Positions 1-7,004 are shown, counted from the first letter of the stretch. The stretch: 10,627 nucleotides of DNA from DASVLX01 sp035552275 (GCA_035552275.1 DASZLR010000086.1:1-10627), one strand, 5' to 3'. Notes: a model not told the origin generated them from the sequence alone. Translations and numbers: made by a program.

Positions 1-423
1 GAGCTGAAGGCGTTGCGGGACGAGGGCAAGATCGTCAACATCGGACTGTCCGAAGTAGATGTCGACACGCTGGAAAAAGCGCGCCGGATCACCGAGATCG
101 CCAGCGTGCAGAACCTGTACAACCTGATCAACCGGCAATCCGAGGCGGTCGTCGACTATGCCGGTCGCGAGGGCATCACGTTCATTCCGTGGTTCCCGGT
201 GGCGACCGGGCAGTTGGCGCGGCCGGGCGGGGTGCTGGACACGGTGGCGCACGAGTACCGGGCGACGCCGGCCCAGCTCGCGTTGGCGTGGCTGCTCCGC
301 AGGTCGCCGGTGATGCTGCCGATTCCGGGCACCGCGTCGGTGGCGCACCTGGAGGAGAACGTGGCGGCGGCGGGGATCGAGCTGTCCGACGACGGTTTCC
401 AGGCGCTGTCCGCACTCGCCTGA
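1..423 (+). CDS. Aldo/keto reductase, C-terminal part (5' end outside window)
   Basis: This is the last 140 residues of an NAD(P)H-dependent aldo/keto reductase, a cytoplasmic enzyme that reduces aldehydes and ketones. The reading frame is open from the first base, so the gene starts upstream of the window. Visible family hallmarks are the EGKIVNIGLSEV segment at residues 8-19 (usually GKIRxIGxSN), the VQNLYNLINRQ strand (usually QxxYNLLxR), the FIPWFPVATGQL segment (usually Y.PL..G.L), and the late cofactor-binding stretch PIPGTASVAHLEENVAAAGIEL, which normally binds the 2'-phosphate/adenine side of NADPH. The frame ends at a TGA with a normal family C-terminus (a helix ending ALSALA). The catalytic Tyr/Lys/His lie in the missing N-terminal half, so activity and substrate cannot be judged. 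An ABC transporter unit follows about 90 nt downstream on the same strand and is probably unrelated. Confidence 0.93.
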   Translation, partial: ELKALRDEGKIVNIGLSEVDVDTLEKARRITEIASVQNLYNLINRQSEAVVDYAGREGITFIPWFPVATGQLARPGGVLDTVAHEYRATPAQLALAWLLRRSPVMLPIPGTASVAHLEENVAAAGIELSDDGFQALSALA

Positions 424-511
424 CCGGTCCGGCTGATCCGCGGTGATACCTTCGCCGCGTGACGGGAGGGGACCGGCGGGGCAGGGCTGGCTCTGCGATG
501 GCGGCGGGGCG

Positions 512-637
512 GTGATCTTCGCCTCGGTGCGTCTGTGCTGGGCAACCATCCGGTGGCGGCTGAGCCCGTGGTTCCTGGCGGGCGCGGTGCTGTTGGGCCT
601 CGCGATCAGATTCGGCCGGCGGCCGACGCCATGCTGA
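512..637 (+). CDS. Possible 41-aa membrane micro-ORF overlapping the ABC ATPase start
   Basis: A short frame starting at GTG 512 would encode a 41-residue basic peptide with one likely membrane segment (WFLAGAVLLGLAIRF) and a C-terminal RRPTPC tail. Its TGA stop (635-637) lies inside the first codons of the ABC ATPase (sequence ATGCTGA at 631-637). The ATPase start has no obvious Shine-Dalgarno of its own, so it may depend on translation of this frame. Only weak G-rich sequence precedes the GTG; an earlier in-frame GTG at 443 would give 64 residues. I recognise no family. It may be a leader peptide, a small transporter subunit, or a chance frame in GC-rich DNA. Codon-position bias is hard to judge at this length. 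Confidence 0.3.
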   Translation: MIFASVRLCWATIRWRLSPWFLAGAVLLGLAIRFGRRPTPC

Positions 638-1251
638 CGGTCTCCGGGCTGGTGCGGGCGTTCGGCGGGCTGACCGTGCTGGACGGGGTCAGCTTCACCC
701 TGGACGCGGGCGAGGCCGGCGCGGTGATCGGCCCGAACGGCAGCGGCAAGTCGACCCTGCTGCGGTGTGTGGTGGGCGCCGACCTGCCGGACACCGGGAC
801 GGTGCGACTGGCCGGCCGGTCGGTGGACGAGACGTCGCCGGCTGTCCGGGCGATGATCGCCGCCGCACTGGACGACGTCGACTTCTTCCCCGACCTGTCG
901 GTCGTCGAGCACCTGTCGCTGTGTTCCTGGCTGCACGGCGCGGATTCGCCTGATGAGGCCGTTGACTCAGTGCTGGACGACCTGGGGCTCGTCGATGCGC
1001 GGGACCAACTGCCAGCCACCCTGTCGACCGGCCAGCGCCAGCGGCTGGCGCTGGCCTCATGCTTCGTCCGGCCGCACACGTTGCTGGTGTTGGACGAGCC
1101 GGAGCAGCGGCTGGATACCGCCGGCCGGGCCTGGCTGATCGAGAAGATCACCGTCGAGAAGCGGGCGGGCGTGGCCGTGCTGTTCGCCTCGCACGATCCC
1201 GAGCTGATCGACGCGGTGGCCGATCAGGTCATCACCGTGGGGCCGGGATGA
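631..1251 (+). CDS. ABC transporter ATP-binding protein
   Basis: A 206-residue cytoplasmic ATPase that should power the permease encoded next to it. Visible motifs are Walker A GPNGSGKS (residues 34-41), signature LSTGQRQRLA (131-140, a variant of LSGGQ), Walker B LLVLDEP (151-157), D-loop LD (161-162) and the H-loop His in SHD (His188). The Q-loop glutamine that normally precedes the FPDLSV segment appears replaced by Asp81. At ~206 residues it is a minimal ABC-2-type nucleotide-binding domain with no C-terminal extension. ATG 631 was chosen because the typical ABC N-terminal strand (MLTVSGLVRAFGG) begins there; an upstream GTG (535) would only add Pro/Arg-rich sequence unlike the family. 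The gene overlaps the micro-ORF before it and is separated from the permease start by only 13 nt. Substrate unknown. Confidence 0.93.
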   Translation: MLTVSGLVRAFGGLTVLDGVSFTLDAGEAGAVIGPNGSGKSTLLRCVVGADLPDTGTVRLAGRSVDETSPAVRAMIAAALDDVDFFPDLSVVEHLSLCSWLHGADSPDEAVDSVLDDLGLVDARDQLPATLSTGQRQRLALASCFVRPHTLLVLDEPEQRLDTAGRAWLIEKITVEKRAGVAVLFASHDPELIDAVADQVITVGPG

Positions 1252-1276
1252 CGGCGGGACCGGGATGACGGCGGCC
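1243..1276 (+). repeat. 17-bp tandem duplication at the ATPase/permease junction
   Basis: The 15-nt sequence CCGGGATGACGGCGG occurs at 1243-1257 and again at 1260-1274, a period of 17 nt. Each copy contains an ATGA start/stop overlap. The first copy carries the ATPase TGA (1249-1251) and an ATG at 1248; the second carries the permease ATG (1265). Starting at 1248, the frame ATG ACG GCG GGA CCG GGA TGA (1248-1268) is a six-residue mini-cistron that overlaps the ATPase stop on one side and the permease start on the other. This looks like a slippage duplication of a translational-coupling site. Confidence 0.75.
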
Positions 1277-2662
1277 GCCGAGCCCAGGGCTCGGACGGTC
1301 CGCCAGGTTCGGTCCTGGCTGCGCGAGCGCGGCCGGCAGCGTGATCCGCGAGCGGTGCTCCGCCGGCTGCTGGATATCTACGACACCCTGATCGGGCTGG
1401 GCATCGTCGGCGGAATGCTGGCCGAGACGGTGATCCACGCGGCAGCGCACCAGGGTCCATTCCTCGGCGGGCCGGCATCAGTGGCCGAGTGGACGGTGCT
1501 CGTCGCGGCCGCGCTGTTGGTGGTGGCCGCGGCGAACGGGTTGCGCACGATCGGGCCGGTGCTGGTCGGCCGTGGCGCCTACACCTGGCTGGTATCCAGT
1601 CCGGTGGACCGCGGCGGGGTGCTTCGGCGGCGCTATCTCGGGGTGTTGGGGATCACGGCCGGCGGCGGCGCGGCGATCGGCGCATTGCTGACCGTGGCCC
1701 GGTCGACCGGCCTTCCCAGTCCAGTGTGGATAGTCGCGACCGGGTTGCTGGCCGGGGTGATCGTCACCGCGTGGGCAGTGCTGTCGCAGGCGGCGCACGC
1801 CGGTTCGCGGCGCCTGGGCAACTACCTGATCGTCGCGCTGGTCGCGTTGGCCGGGATGGGCACGGCCGGTACGCGGTGGGGTTGGACGCCGCCGGTGCTG
1901 GTGGTGCCGCCATGGGCGCTGGTGGTGCCGGGCTCGGCGTTGGCGGTGCTGCTCGGCGGCTGGGCCGGGGCGGTGCTCGGCCGGCTGGATCGGCACGCGG
2001 TGACCGCCGGCAACGAGATCGCCACCGCCGCCGTGGTGGCCGGGGCCTGGCTCGATCCGTCGCTGTTGACCGCCATCCTGGAAACTCGGCGCGGCCGGCG
2101 GATCGGCCGGGTTCGGTCCCGCCGCATCGCCGGAGGGCGGGTCGGTGCGCTGCTCCGCGCGGAACTGCTGCGGGTGCGGCGACGGCCGAGTGCGGTGCTG
2201 GTGTGGTGCGGGCTGCTGCTGATTCCCTACCTGGCCGGCCTCATGTTCTCCGGCGTGGTGGTCGCGCCGGTGCAACTGTTCGGGACTTTCCTGGCCGCGG
2301 ACCGGTTCGCCGGCGGGCTGCGCGTGGTGTGCCGGTCGTCGGCGCTGCGGTTCACGCTCGGCGGTACCGACGCCGATCTTCGGCTGACTCACCTGCTGCT
2401 GCCGGCCTTGGCCGCGTTGGTGTGGAGCGCGTTGGCCGCGCCGGCCCTGCATGGCCACGTGCTGGCGACGACGGTGCTTTCCGCGGTCGGGGCGACGATA
2501 GCGATTTACCGGGTCGCCACCCGGCCGCCGATGGACTACAGCTCGCCGGCGTTGGCCACCCCGTTCGGCGTGGTGCCGATCAACCTGGTCCGCCAGCTCG
2601 CCCGCGGCCCGGCGCTGCTGCTGATCCTGGGCATCGCGCAGATCTTCCTGGCCGGCTCGTGA
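1265..2662 (+). CDS. ABC transporter permease, DUF6297-like membrane protein
   Basis: A 465-residue integral membrane protein, almost certainly the membrane partner of the preceding ATPase. Hydrophobic segments are visible near residues 40-62, 74-93, 122-145, 153-176, 184-202, 212-240, 310-345 (probably two), 377-393, 398-416 and 449-463, so about ten or eleven spans, with a charged cytoplasmic loop around 275-308 (RRGRRIGRVRSRR). Three segments match what I recall of the actinobacterial DUF6297 family, which sits beside short ABC ATPases: GLRVVCRSSALRFTLGGTDADL, RPPMDYSSPALATPFGVVP, and the final RGPALLLILG helix. The family name is from memory; the ABC-permease role rests on topology and gene order. 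The start at 1265 follows the ATPase by 13 nt at a duplicated ATGA site. The gene ends 2 nt from the stop of a convergent gene. The transported substrate is unknown. Confidence 0.82.
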   Translation: MTAAAEPRARTVRQVRSWLRERGRQRDPRAVLRRLLDIYDTLIGLGIVGGMLAETVIHAAAHQGPFLGGPASVAEWTVLVAAALLVVAAANGLRTIGPVLVGRGAYTWLVSSPVDRGGVLRRRYLGVLGITAGGGAAIGALLTVARSTGLPSPVWIVATGLLAGVIVTAWAVLSQAAHAGSRRLGNYLIVALVALAGMGTAGTRWGWTPPVLVVPPWALVVPGSALAVLLGGWAGAVLGRLDRHAVTAGNEIATAAVVAGAWLDPSLLTAILETRRGRRIGRVRSRRIAGGRVGALLRAELLRVRRRPSAVLVWCGLLLIPYLAGLMFSGVVVAPVQLFGTFLAADRFAGGLRVVCRSSALRFTLGGTDADLRLTHLLLPALAALVWSALAAPALHGHVLATTVLSAVGATIAIYRVATRPPMDYSSPALATPFGVVPINLVRQLARGPALLLILGIAQIFLAGS

Positions 2663-2664
2663 CG

Positions 2665-4416
2665 CTATGCCTCGTCGTCCAGGGCGATCTTGTTGGTTCG
2701 CCGGTACCGGACATGGGGGCTTCTGGCCGCTTCCTCCGTCGTCTCGACCGACCCTTCCCTGCGGAGAACCCGCAACCAATGCGTGACTGTCGCGTTGGTG
2801 AGTTGGGTTCGCTGCGCGAGTTCGGATCTGGTGAGCGCGTCAGTGCCCAATGCGGCCAGCACGTCGGCCCGCCGGTCAGCTCGCCGGTGCGGTCGAGTCA
2901 CGGCGCCGCTGACCGGTTGATCGAGTCCCGGCGCGAGCTGATATCTCGTCCATCGCCGGCTACCGGTCTGAACCACCAGTTCCCTGGCGACAAGATCGCG
3001 TAGTTCCGCGCGGGCCACCTGGGAGTCAAGGCCACTGGCGGCGCGGTAGGACTGGTTGTCCAGCAACTCGCCCTTGCGCAGGGCGGCAAGCGATAGACAC
3101 TGGCTGTCAGACAGGCCATGTTCACCGAGCGAGTTGATCCACGTCACGAGGTCGTTGTTGAGCAGGGTGTGATTTGGAAAGGTCACCTGAAAAGTGCTGA
3201 TTCGATCTGTGAACTGAGGCGAACTCATATGGCTGGCGCGCAGTGAATCGATCATTGTCCGAATTCCGGATCCTCGGCCTTCGCTGACTGTTCGCATCTG
3301 CCCTGGAATGGGAACATCTTCCAGTATTTGCATGAGGGTTGTGTTTCTCGTGGACGAAACACCCTGATCGCCCAGTCGATCTATAGTCACAGATCCGAAC
3401 AGTCCGCCTGCGTTGCGAACTAGAAGGCGATTCGGATACATCTCGATCTGAACCGGTGTTCCGCGAGACATGGCGGATAGATCACGGTGCACCAATGCAT
3501 TGACAATGGCCTCGCGGAAGGCCGGTTCTGGATACTCCCAGATGTCCTCGCGGCCGGGCCCGATCACGACGGCCCGACGAGCCATGTTTCGCCGCACTGT
3601 GATGAGTCCGTCTCGCACCATCGCTGGTATTGGTCCTTCGAGGACTACGTTGTCGATGAATCGTTGGCCGGTGATCACATCGGCTCCGCTCACCGTTGGG
3701 TAGTACACGAAGGTCATCCGTAGCTGCGGGAATCGGTACTGCGGATCGCGACCGAGCGCGAGCAGACCGCCCAGAGATACGACGAGCGATCCCGAGGAAT
3801 CCTCAACCAGAACTCTGGTGCGACGGAGCACGGACAGTCGATCCAGTTGGGCGAACGAGTGTGGTCGATTGTTCCGCAGTCGGGCCAGAAACTCCGCAAT
3901 CAATTCTGGGTCGAGGTCATCGACGCTTGTATCGGGCACCGGTTCTTCATCTTCACGCGGCTGCCCACGTTTGGCCAGCAGCATCTGTATTTCGTAGCTG
4001 GACAGCCTGTGGTCGCCGTCGTTGACCCGCACGAAGCTGCCTTTGTGCATCCCTGCGCCGTGGTAGAAGCAGGGCTTCATCGTCGTACTCAGTTCTTCGA
4101 TCTCGGCGACAATCAGGACCGCACTCTCGAACTGATGAATCTTGATTAGGGGCCGTAGACGCGGCACCATCTCGGCGCAGCACGATGCGAGGTCCGTCGC
4201 CATCTTGGCCGGATCACGGATGCCGGTTGGCTCGAAGCCGCGCGATTCGTCAAGTCCGAGAATGAGCACACCGCCAGAGGTGTTGGCGAACGAAGACAAC
4301 GTGTCCCGTACGCTGGCCGGCAGCTTCGTCTCGGCGCGCTTCGCCTCGACGTCCGCGACGTCTGTGCCCAGCGTGCGCAGGTTGTCGATGATCTCGGCGA
4401 GTTCGCTGTCCAACAC
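2665..4416 (-). CDS. AlbA_2 (Schlafen-like) / GHKL ATP-binding putative transcriptional regulator
   Basis: A 583-residue cytoplasmic protein of the type annotated 'ATP-binding protein' or COG2865 putative transcriptional regulator. An N-terminal AlbA_2 domain (about 20-145) shows the diagnostic VEAKRA and LSSFANTSGGVLILGLDE (39-56). A GHKL-like C-terminal ATPase module (about 295-415) shows FREAIVNALVHRD (300-312, N-box-like Glu302/Asn306), NAGGLF (335-340), the RNTTLMQIL element and EGRGSGI (379-385). Two winged-helix-like regions follow (about 424-495 and 515-575; the second has SELAQRTQLTNATVTHWL). The GTG start is supported by AGGAAGGA at 4423-4430 with a 6-nt spacer. Base composition is clearly lower than in neighbours (sampled 60-nt stretches about 53% G+C against ~80% in the permease), suggesting horizontal acquisition. 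A large palindrome lies 16 nt upstream of the start. Members are often found in mobile or defence contexts, but no partner gene is visible here; ligand and targets are unknown. Confidence 0.88.
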   Translation of the reverse strand: MLDSELAEIIDNLRTLGTDVADVEAKRAETKLPASVRDTLSSFANTSGGVLILGLDESRGFEPTGIRDPAKMATDLASCCAEMVPRLRPLIKIHQFESAVLIVAEIEELSTTMKPCFYHGAGMHKGSFVRVNDGDHRLSSYEIQMLLAKRGQPREDEEPVPDTSVDDLDPELIAEFLARLRNNRPHSFAQLDRLSVLRRTRVLVEDSSGSLVVSLGGLLALGRDPQYRFPQLRMTFVYYPTVSGADVITGQRFIDNVVLEGPIPAMVRDGLITVRRNMARRAVVIGPGREDIWEYPEPAFREAIVNALVHRDLSAMSRGTPVQIEMYPNRLLVRNAGGLFGSVTIDRLGDQGVSSTRNTTLMQILEDVPIPGQMRTVSEGRGSGIRTMIDSLRASHMSSPQFTDRISTFQVTFPNHTLLNNDLVTWINSLGEHGLSDSQCLSLAALRKGELLDNQSYRAASGLDSQVARAELRDLVARELVVQTGSRRWTRYQLAPGLDQPVSGAVTRPHRRADRRADVLAALGTDALTRSELAQRTQLTNATVTHWLRVLRREGSVETTEEAARSPHVRYRRTNKIALDDEA

Positions 4417-4422
4417 CAGGCG

Positions 4423-4430
4423 TCCTTCCT
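4423..4430 (-). promoter_or_regulatory. Ribosome binding site of the AlbA_2/GHKL gene
   Basis: On the minus strand the sequence AGGAAGGA lies 6 nt before the GTG at 4416-4414. It fixes that start over other upstream candidates. It sits directly below the 50-bp palindrome, so folding of the palindrome in the mRNA would place a long hairpin a few nucleotides upstream of this ribosome site. Confidence 0.7.
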
Positions 4431-4432
4431 TG

Positions 4433-4482
4433 CATAGGAACTAGCATAGTAACAACTGTCAGTTACTATGCTAGTTCCTATG
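4433..4482. repeat. Perfect 21-bp inverted repeat with 8-bp spacer (50-bp palindrome)
   Basis: The left arm at 4433-4453 (CATAGGAACTAGCATAGTAAC) and the right arm at 4462-4482 are exact reverse complements over 21 bp, separated by AACTGTCA (4454-4461). The element is about 40% G+C in a region of roughly 70%. It lies 16 nt upstream of the GTG of the AlbA_2/GHKL gene, so it covers the expected promoter or leader. Within each arm, ACTAG and AGTAAC subunits resemble half-sites of winged-helix (for example GntR-type) operators. Possible roles are an operator for autoregulation, a 21-bp RNA hairpin in the leader, or a recombinase core: the arm-8-bp spacer-arm plan is that of tyrosine recombinase sites. 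There is no U-run to make it a convincing terminator. Confidence 0.9.
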
Positions 4483-4527
4483 GTTAGGTCGGACGTGGCG
4501 GGCAGTGCCCAGAGCCATCGGATCCGG

Positions 4528-4678
4528 TTACAGGGTCCAGCGGACGGCGTGCGAGTTGCCAGCGGAGCCCAGCGCGGTCCCGGCGGCCCTGGTTGTTGTC
4601 GTTGATCGAGACGGCATCGCTGCCGGAGCCACCGGGTAGGTCGGCCAGCTCGCTGACATTGCCGCTGCTGTTACGCAC
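4528..4678 (-). pseudogene. Frameshifted remnant of a HAF-repeat protein
   Basis: Reading the minus strand, one frame gives VRNSSGNVSELADLPGG then SGSDAVSINDNNQ; after a one-base shift the next frame gives AAGTALGSAGNSHAVRWTL and a TAA stop (4530-4528). Joined together these reproduce the HAF repeat pattern known from extracellular HAF-family proteins (LPGG-S..A..INDxGQ-V.G.......HA..W). A single extra base just after the INDNNQ codons, near 4585-4590, explains the break. No intact upstream part exists: the xanthine dehydrogenase large-subunit stop lies about 50 nt upstream, so only the last repeat survives. This is most likely the tail of a lost gene. Function of HAF proteins is poorly defined (secreted beta-propeller-like repeats). 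Confidence 0.6.
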
Positions 4679-4727
4679 GCCTGGGCAGGCCCGCCAGTGA
4701 TGAAGGCCACCCGACCTTCGGAGGGGT

Positions 4728-7004
4728 TTACGTCCCGGTGATGTGCTCGGGGCGGACCGGCGTCCGGGACAGTTCTCGGCCGGTGGCGGCGCGGATCGCG
4801 GCCACGATCGCCGGGGTGGACGAGATGGTCGGCGGCTCGCCCACGCCGCGCAGCCCGTACGGCGCGTGCGGATCGGCCAGTTCCAGCACATCGACATCCA
4901 TCGGCGGCATGTCGAGCATGGTCGGGATCAGGTAGTCGGTGAACGATGGATTGCGGATCCTGCCGTCCGCGATCTGAATCTCCTCCATCACCGCCAAGCC
5001 GAGGCCCTGCGCCGAACCGCCGTGGATCTGGCCCAGCACCGCCTGCGGGTTCATCGCCCTGCCAACGTCCTGTGCGCAGGCCAGTTCGACCACCCGCACC
5101 AGGCCCAGCTCGACGTCGACGTCCACCACCGCCCGGTGCGCGGCGAACCCGTACTGGACGTGCGCGTTGCCCTGCCCGGTCAGCGGGTCGATCGGCTCGG
5201 TCGCGCGATGTCGCCACCGCACGGTTTCCTCGATCACCTCGTCGCCGAGCAGGTCGGCGAGGTCGACGGTGACGTCCGGCCCGCGCACCTGGCCATCGAG
5301 CAGCGCCAGTTCACGTTGCGGCACACCGAGTTTGTCGGCCGCCAGGCGCAGCACCCGGGCCCGGACCGCCGCACAGCCGGCCTTCACCGCGCCGCCGGTG
5401 ACATAGGTCTGCCGAGACGCCGACGTCGACCCGCCGCTGCCCACGCCGGTGTCGGCGGGCGCGATGGTGACCCGTCGCACGCCCAGTTCGGTCCGCACGA
5501 TCTGCTGCTCGACGGTGACCAGCCCCTGCCCCACCTCGGCGGCTGCGGTGCGCACCGACACCGACGGCTCGCCGCCCACAATGGACAGCCGAAGTCGGGC
5601 GGTGGAGAAGTCGTCGAAGCCCTCGGAGAAGCAGATGTTCTTCAGTCCCACCGCATAACCGACGCCGCGAACCACACCCTCGCCGTGCGTGGTGTTGGCC
5701 ACCCCGCCGGGCATCGCGCGGAGGTCAAATGAATCCATAGTGGACTTCGGCAGCGGCTTGCGGCGCACCCGGTCCAGCAGTTCGGCGACCGGGGCCGGCG
5801 AGTCCACCATCTGTCCGGTCGGCAGCACGCTGCCCTCGGCCATCGCGTTGCGCATCCGCAGCTCGACCGGGTCCAGGCCCAGCGCCGCCGCCAGTTTGTC
5901 CATCTGCGCCTCATAGGCGAAAGCGGCCTGCACCGCGCCGAAACCGCGCATCGCGCCGCACGGCGGATTGTTCGTGTAGGCGCCCCAGCAGTCGATGGCC
6001 ACATTCGGCACGTCGTACGGCCCGGCGCCGAGCGTCGCGGCATTGGCCACCACGGCCGGCGTGGACGACGCGTACGCCCCACCGTCCAGATAGGTCCGAG
6101 CGCGGACGTAGACCAGCCGGCCGTCCGCGTCCGCGCCATGCTCGTAGTACAGCTTGGCCGGATGCCGGTGCACGTGCCCGAAGAACGACTCCTGCCGGTT
6201 GTAGACCATCTTGACCGGTTTGCCGGTGTAGCGGGCCAGCAGGCAGGCGTGCACCTGCATGGACAGGTCCTCCCGGCCGCCGAACGCGCCGCCGACGCCG
6301 GCCAGCGACAGTCGGACCTTGTCCAGCGGCAGGCCGAGCGCGCTCGCCACCTGGCTCTGGTCGACATGCAGCCACTGGGTGGCCACGAACAGGTCGACCC
6401 CGCCGTCCTCGGCCGGCACCGCCAGCCCTGACTCCGGGCCGAGGAACGCCTGGTCCTGCATCCCGACCTCGTACTCGCCGCTGACCACGACCGCGGCGGA
6501 AACGTCCGGACCACCGTGCCGGACCCGGACATGCCGGACCACGTTGCCGTCCGGATGCAGCGCCGGCACACGTCCGTGGACAGCCGCTTCCGCATCGGTC
6601 ACCGGGTCCAGCACCTCGTAGTCGACGGTGATCCGGCCCAGCGCGCGGCGCGCGGTCTCCGGATGATCGGCGGCCACCAGCGCGACCGGCTCACCCTCGT
6701 AACGCACCACATCCACGGCCAGCACCGGCTGATCCGGGCGTTCCAGGCCGTACCGGTTGGCGCCGGGCACGTCCCGATGGGTGAGCACCGCGTACACGCC
6801 CGGCACCCGCAGCGCCTCGGTGATGTCGATGCCGCGGATCCTGGCGTACGGGTGCGGGCTGCGCAGCGTGGTGCCCCAGATCATGTCCGCATGCCACAGG
6901 TCCGAGGAGTAGGCGAACTCGCCGCGTGCCTTGAGCGCGCCGTCCGGGCGTCGCGCGCTGCTGCCGACCCCGCCGGCCAGCGTGGTGGTCGTCGGGGCGG
7001 TCAT
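4728..7004 (-). CDS. Xanthine dehydrogenase family, molybdopterin-binding (large) subunit
   Basis: A 758-residue catalytic subunit of a xanthine dehydrogenase/xanthine oxidase-family molybdo-hydroxylase, which hydroxylates an aromatic heterocycle or aldehyde using water. Family motifs in order: the a/b hammerhead region (about 20-135, with KARGEFAYSSDL and RYEGEPVALVAA), GVGGAFGGRED (236-246), AMRGFG (351-356), AEVGQG (489-494), VGSGGSTSASRQT (521-533), GQIHGGSAQGLG (658-669) and RGVGEPP (719-725), where Glu723 is the expected catalytic base. Arg353 matches the substrate-binding Arg of xanthine dehydrogenases rather than CO dehydrogenase, whose active-site loop carries AYxCSFR. The position equivalent to the purine-orienting Glu (bovine Glu802) seems to be Gly189 (AFLGPESGLAVP), so the true substrate may not be xanthine. 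ATG 7004 overlaps the previous stop by ATGA; longer upstream starts would add Arg/Pro-rich sequence. Third gene of the operon. Confidence 0.93.
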   Translation of the reverse strand: MTAPTTTTLAGGVGSSARRPDGALKARGEFAYSSDLWHADMIWGTTLRSPHPYARIRGIDITEALRVPGVYAVLTHRDVPGANRYGLERPDQPVLAVDVVRYEGEPVALVAADHPETARRALGRITVDYEVLDPVTDAEAAVHGRVPALHPDGNVVRHVRVRHGGPDVSAAVVVSGEYEVGMQDQAFLGPESGLAVPAEDGGVDLFVATQWLHVDQSQVASALGLPLDKVRLSLAGVGGAFGGREDLSMQVHACLLARYTGKPVKMVYNRQESFFGHVHRHPAKLYYEHGADADGRLVYVRARTYLDGGAYASSTPAVVANAATLGAGPYDVPNVAIDCWGAYTNNPPCGAMRGFGAVQAAFAYEAQMDKLAAALGLDPVELRMRNAMAEGSVLPTGQMVDSPAPVAELLDRVRRKPLPKSTMDSFDLRAMPGGVANTTHGEGVVRGVGYAVGLKNICFSEGFDDFSTARLRLSIVGGEPSVSVRTAAAEVGQGLVTVEQQIVRTELGVRRVTIAPADTGVGSGGSTSASRQTYVTGGAVKAGCAAVRARVLRLAADKLGVPQRELALLDGQVRGPDVTVDLADLLGDEVIEETVRWRHRATEPIDPLTGQGNAHVQYGFAAHRAVVDVDVELGLVRVVELACAQDVGRAMNPQAVLGQIHGGSAQGLGLAVMEEIQIADGRIRNPSFTDYLIPTMLDMPPMDVDVLELADPHAPYGLRGVGEPPTISSTPAIVAAIRAATGRELSRTPVRPEHITGT

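Noticed and set aside
1478..3003. Long open frames opposite to and alongside the permease (1478-2779 minus, 1489-3003 plus)
   Set aside because: They lie over the permease, are rich in Arg/Gly/Pro/Gln and show no domain pattern; the permease frame has clear membrane helices. These are GC-bias shadows.
4433..4482. Palindrome as a rho-independent terminator or as terminal repeat of an insertion sequence
   Set aside because: No T-run follows either arm, it sits upstream of a gene start, and no transposase or second copy of an arm is visible in the window.
4498..4512. Small hairpin GGGC-AGT-GCCC as a terminator for the HAF remnant
   Set aside because: Only a 4-bp stem and no T-run; expected often by chance in this composition.
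4743..5732. 329-codon plus-strand frame antisense to the molybdopterin subunit
   Set aside because: Composition is His/Arg/Gly-rich without motifs, while the opposite strand carries all family motifs of the Mo subunit.
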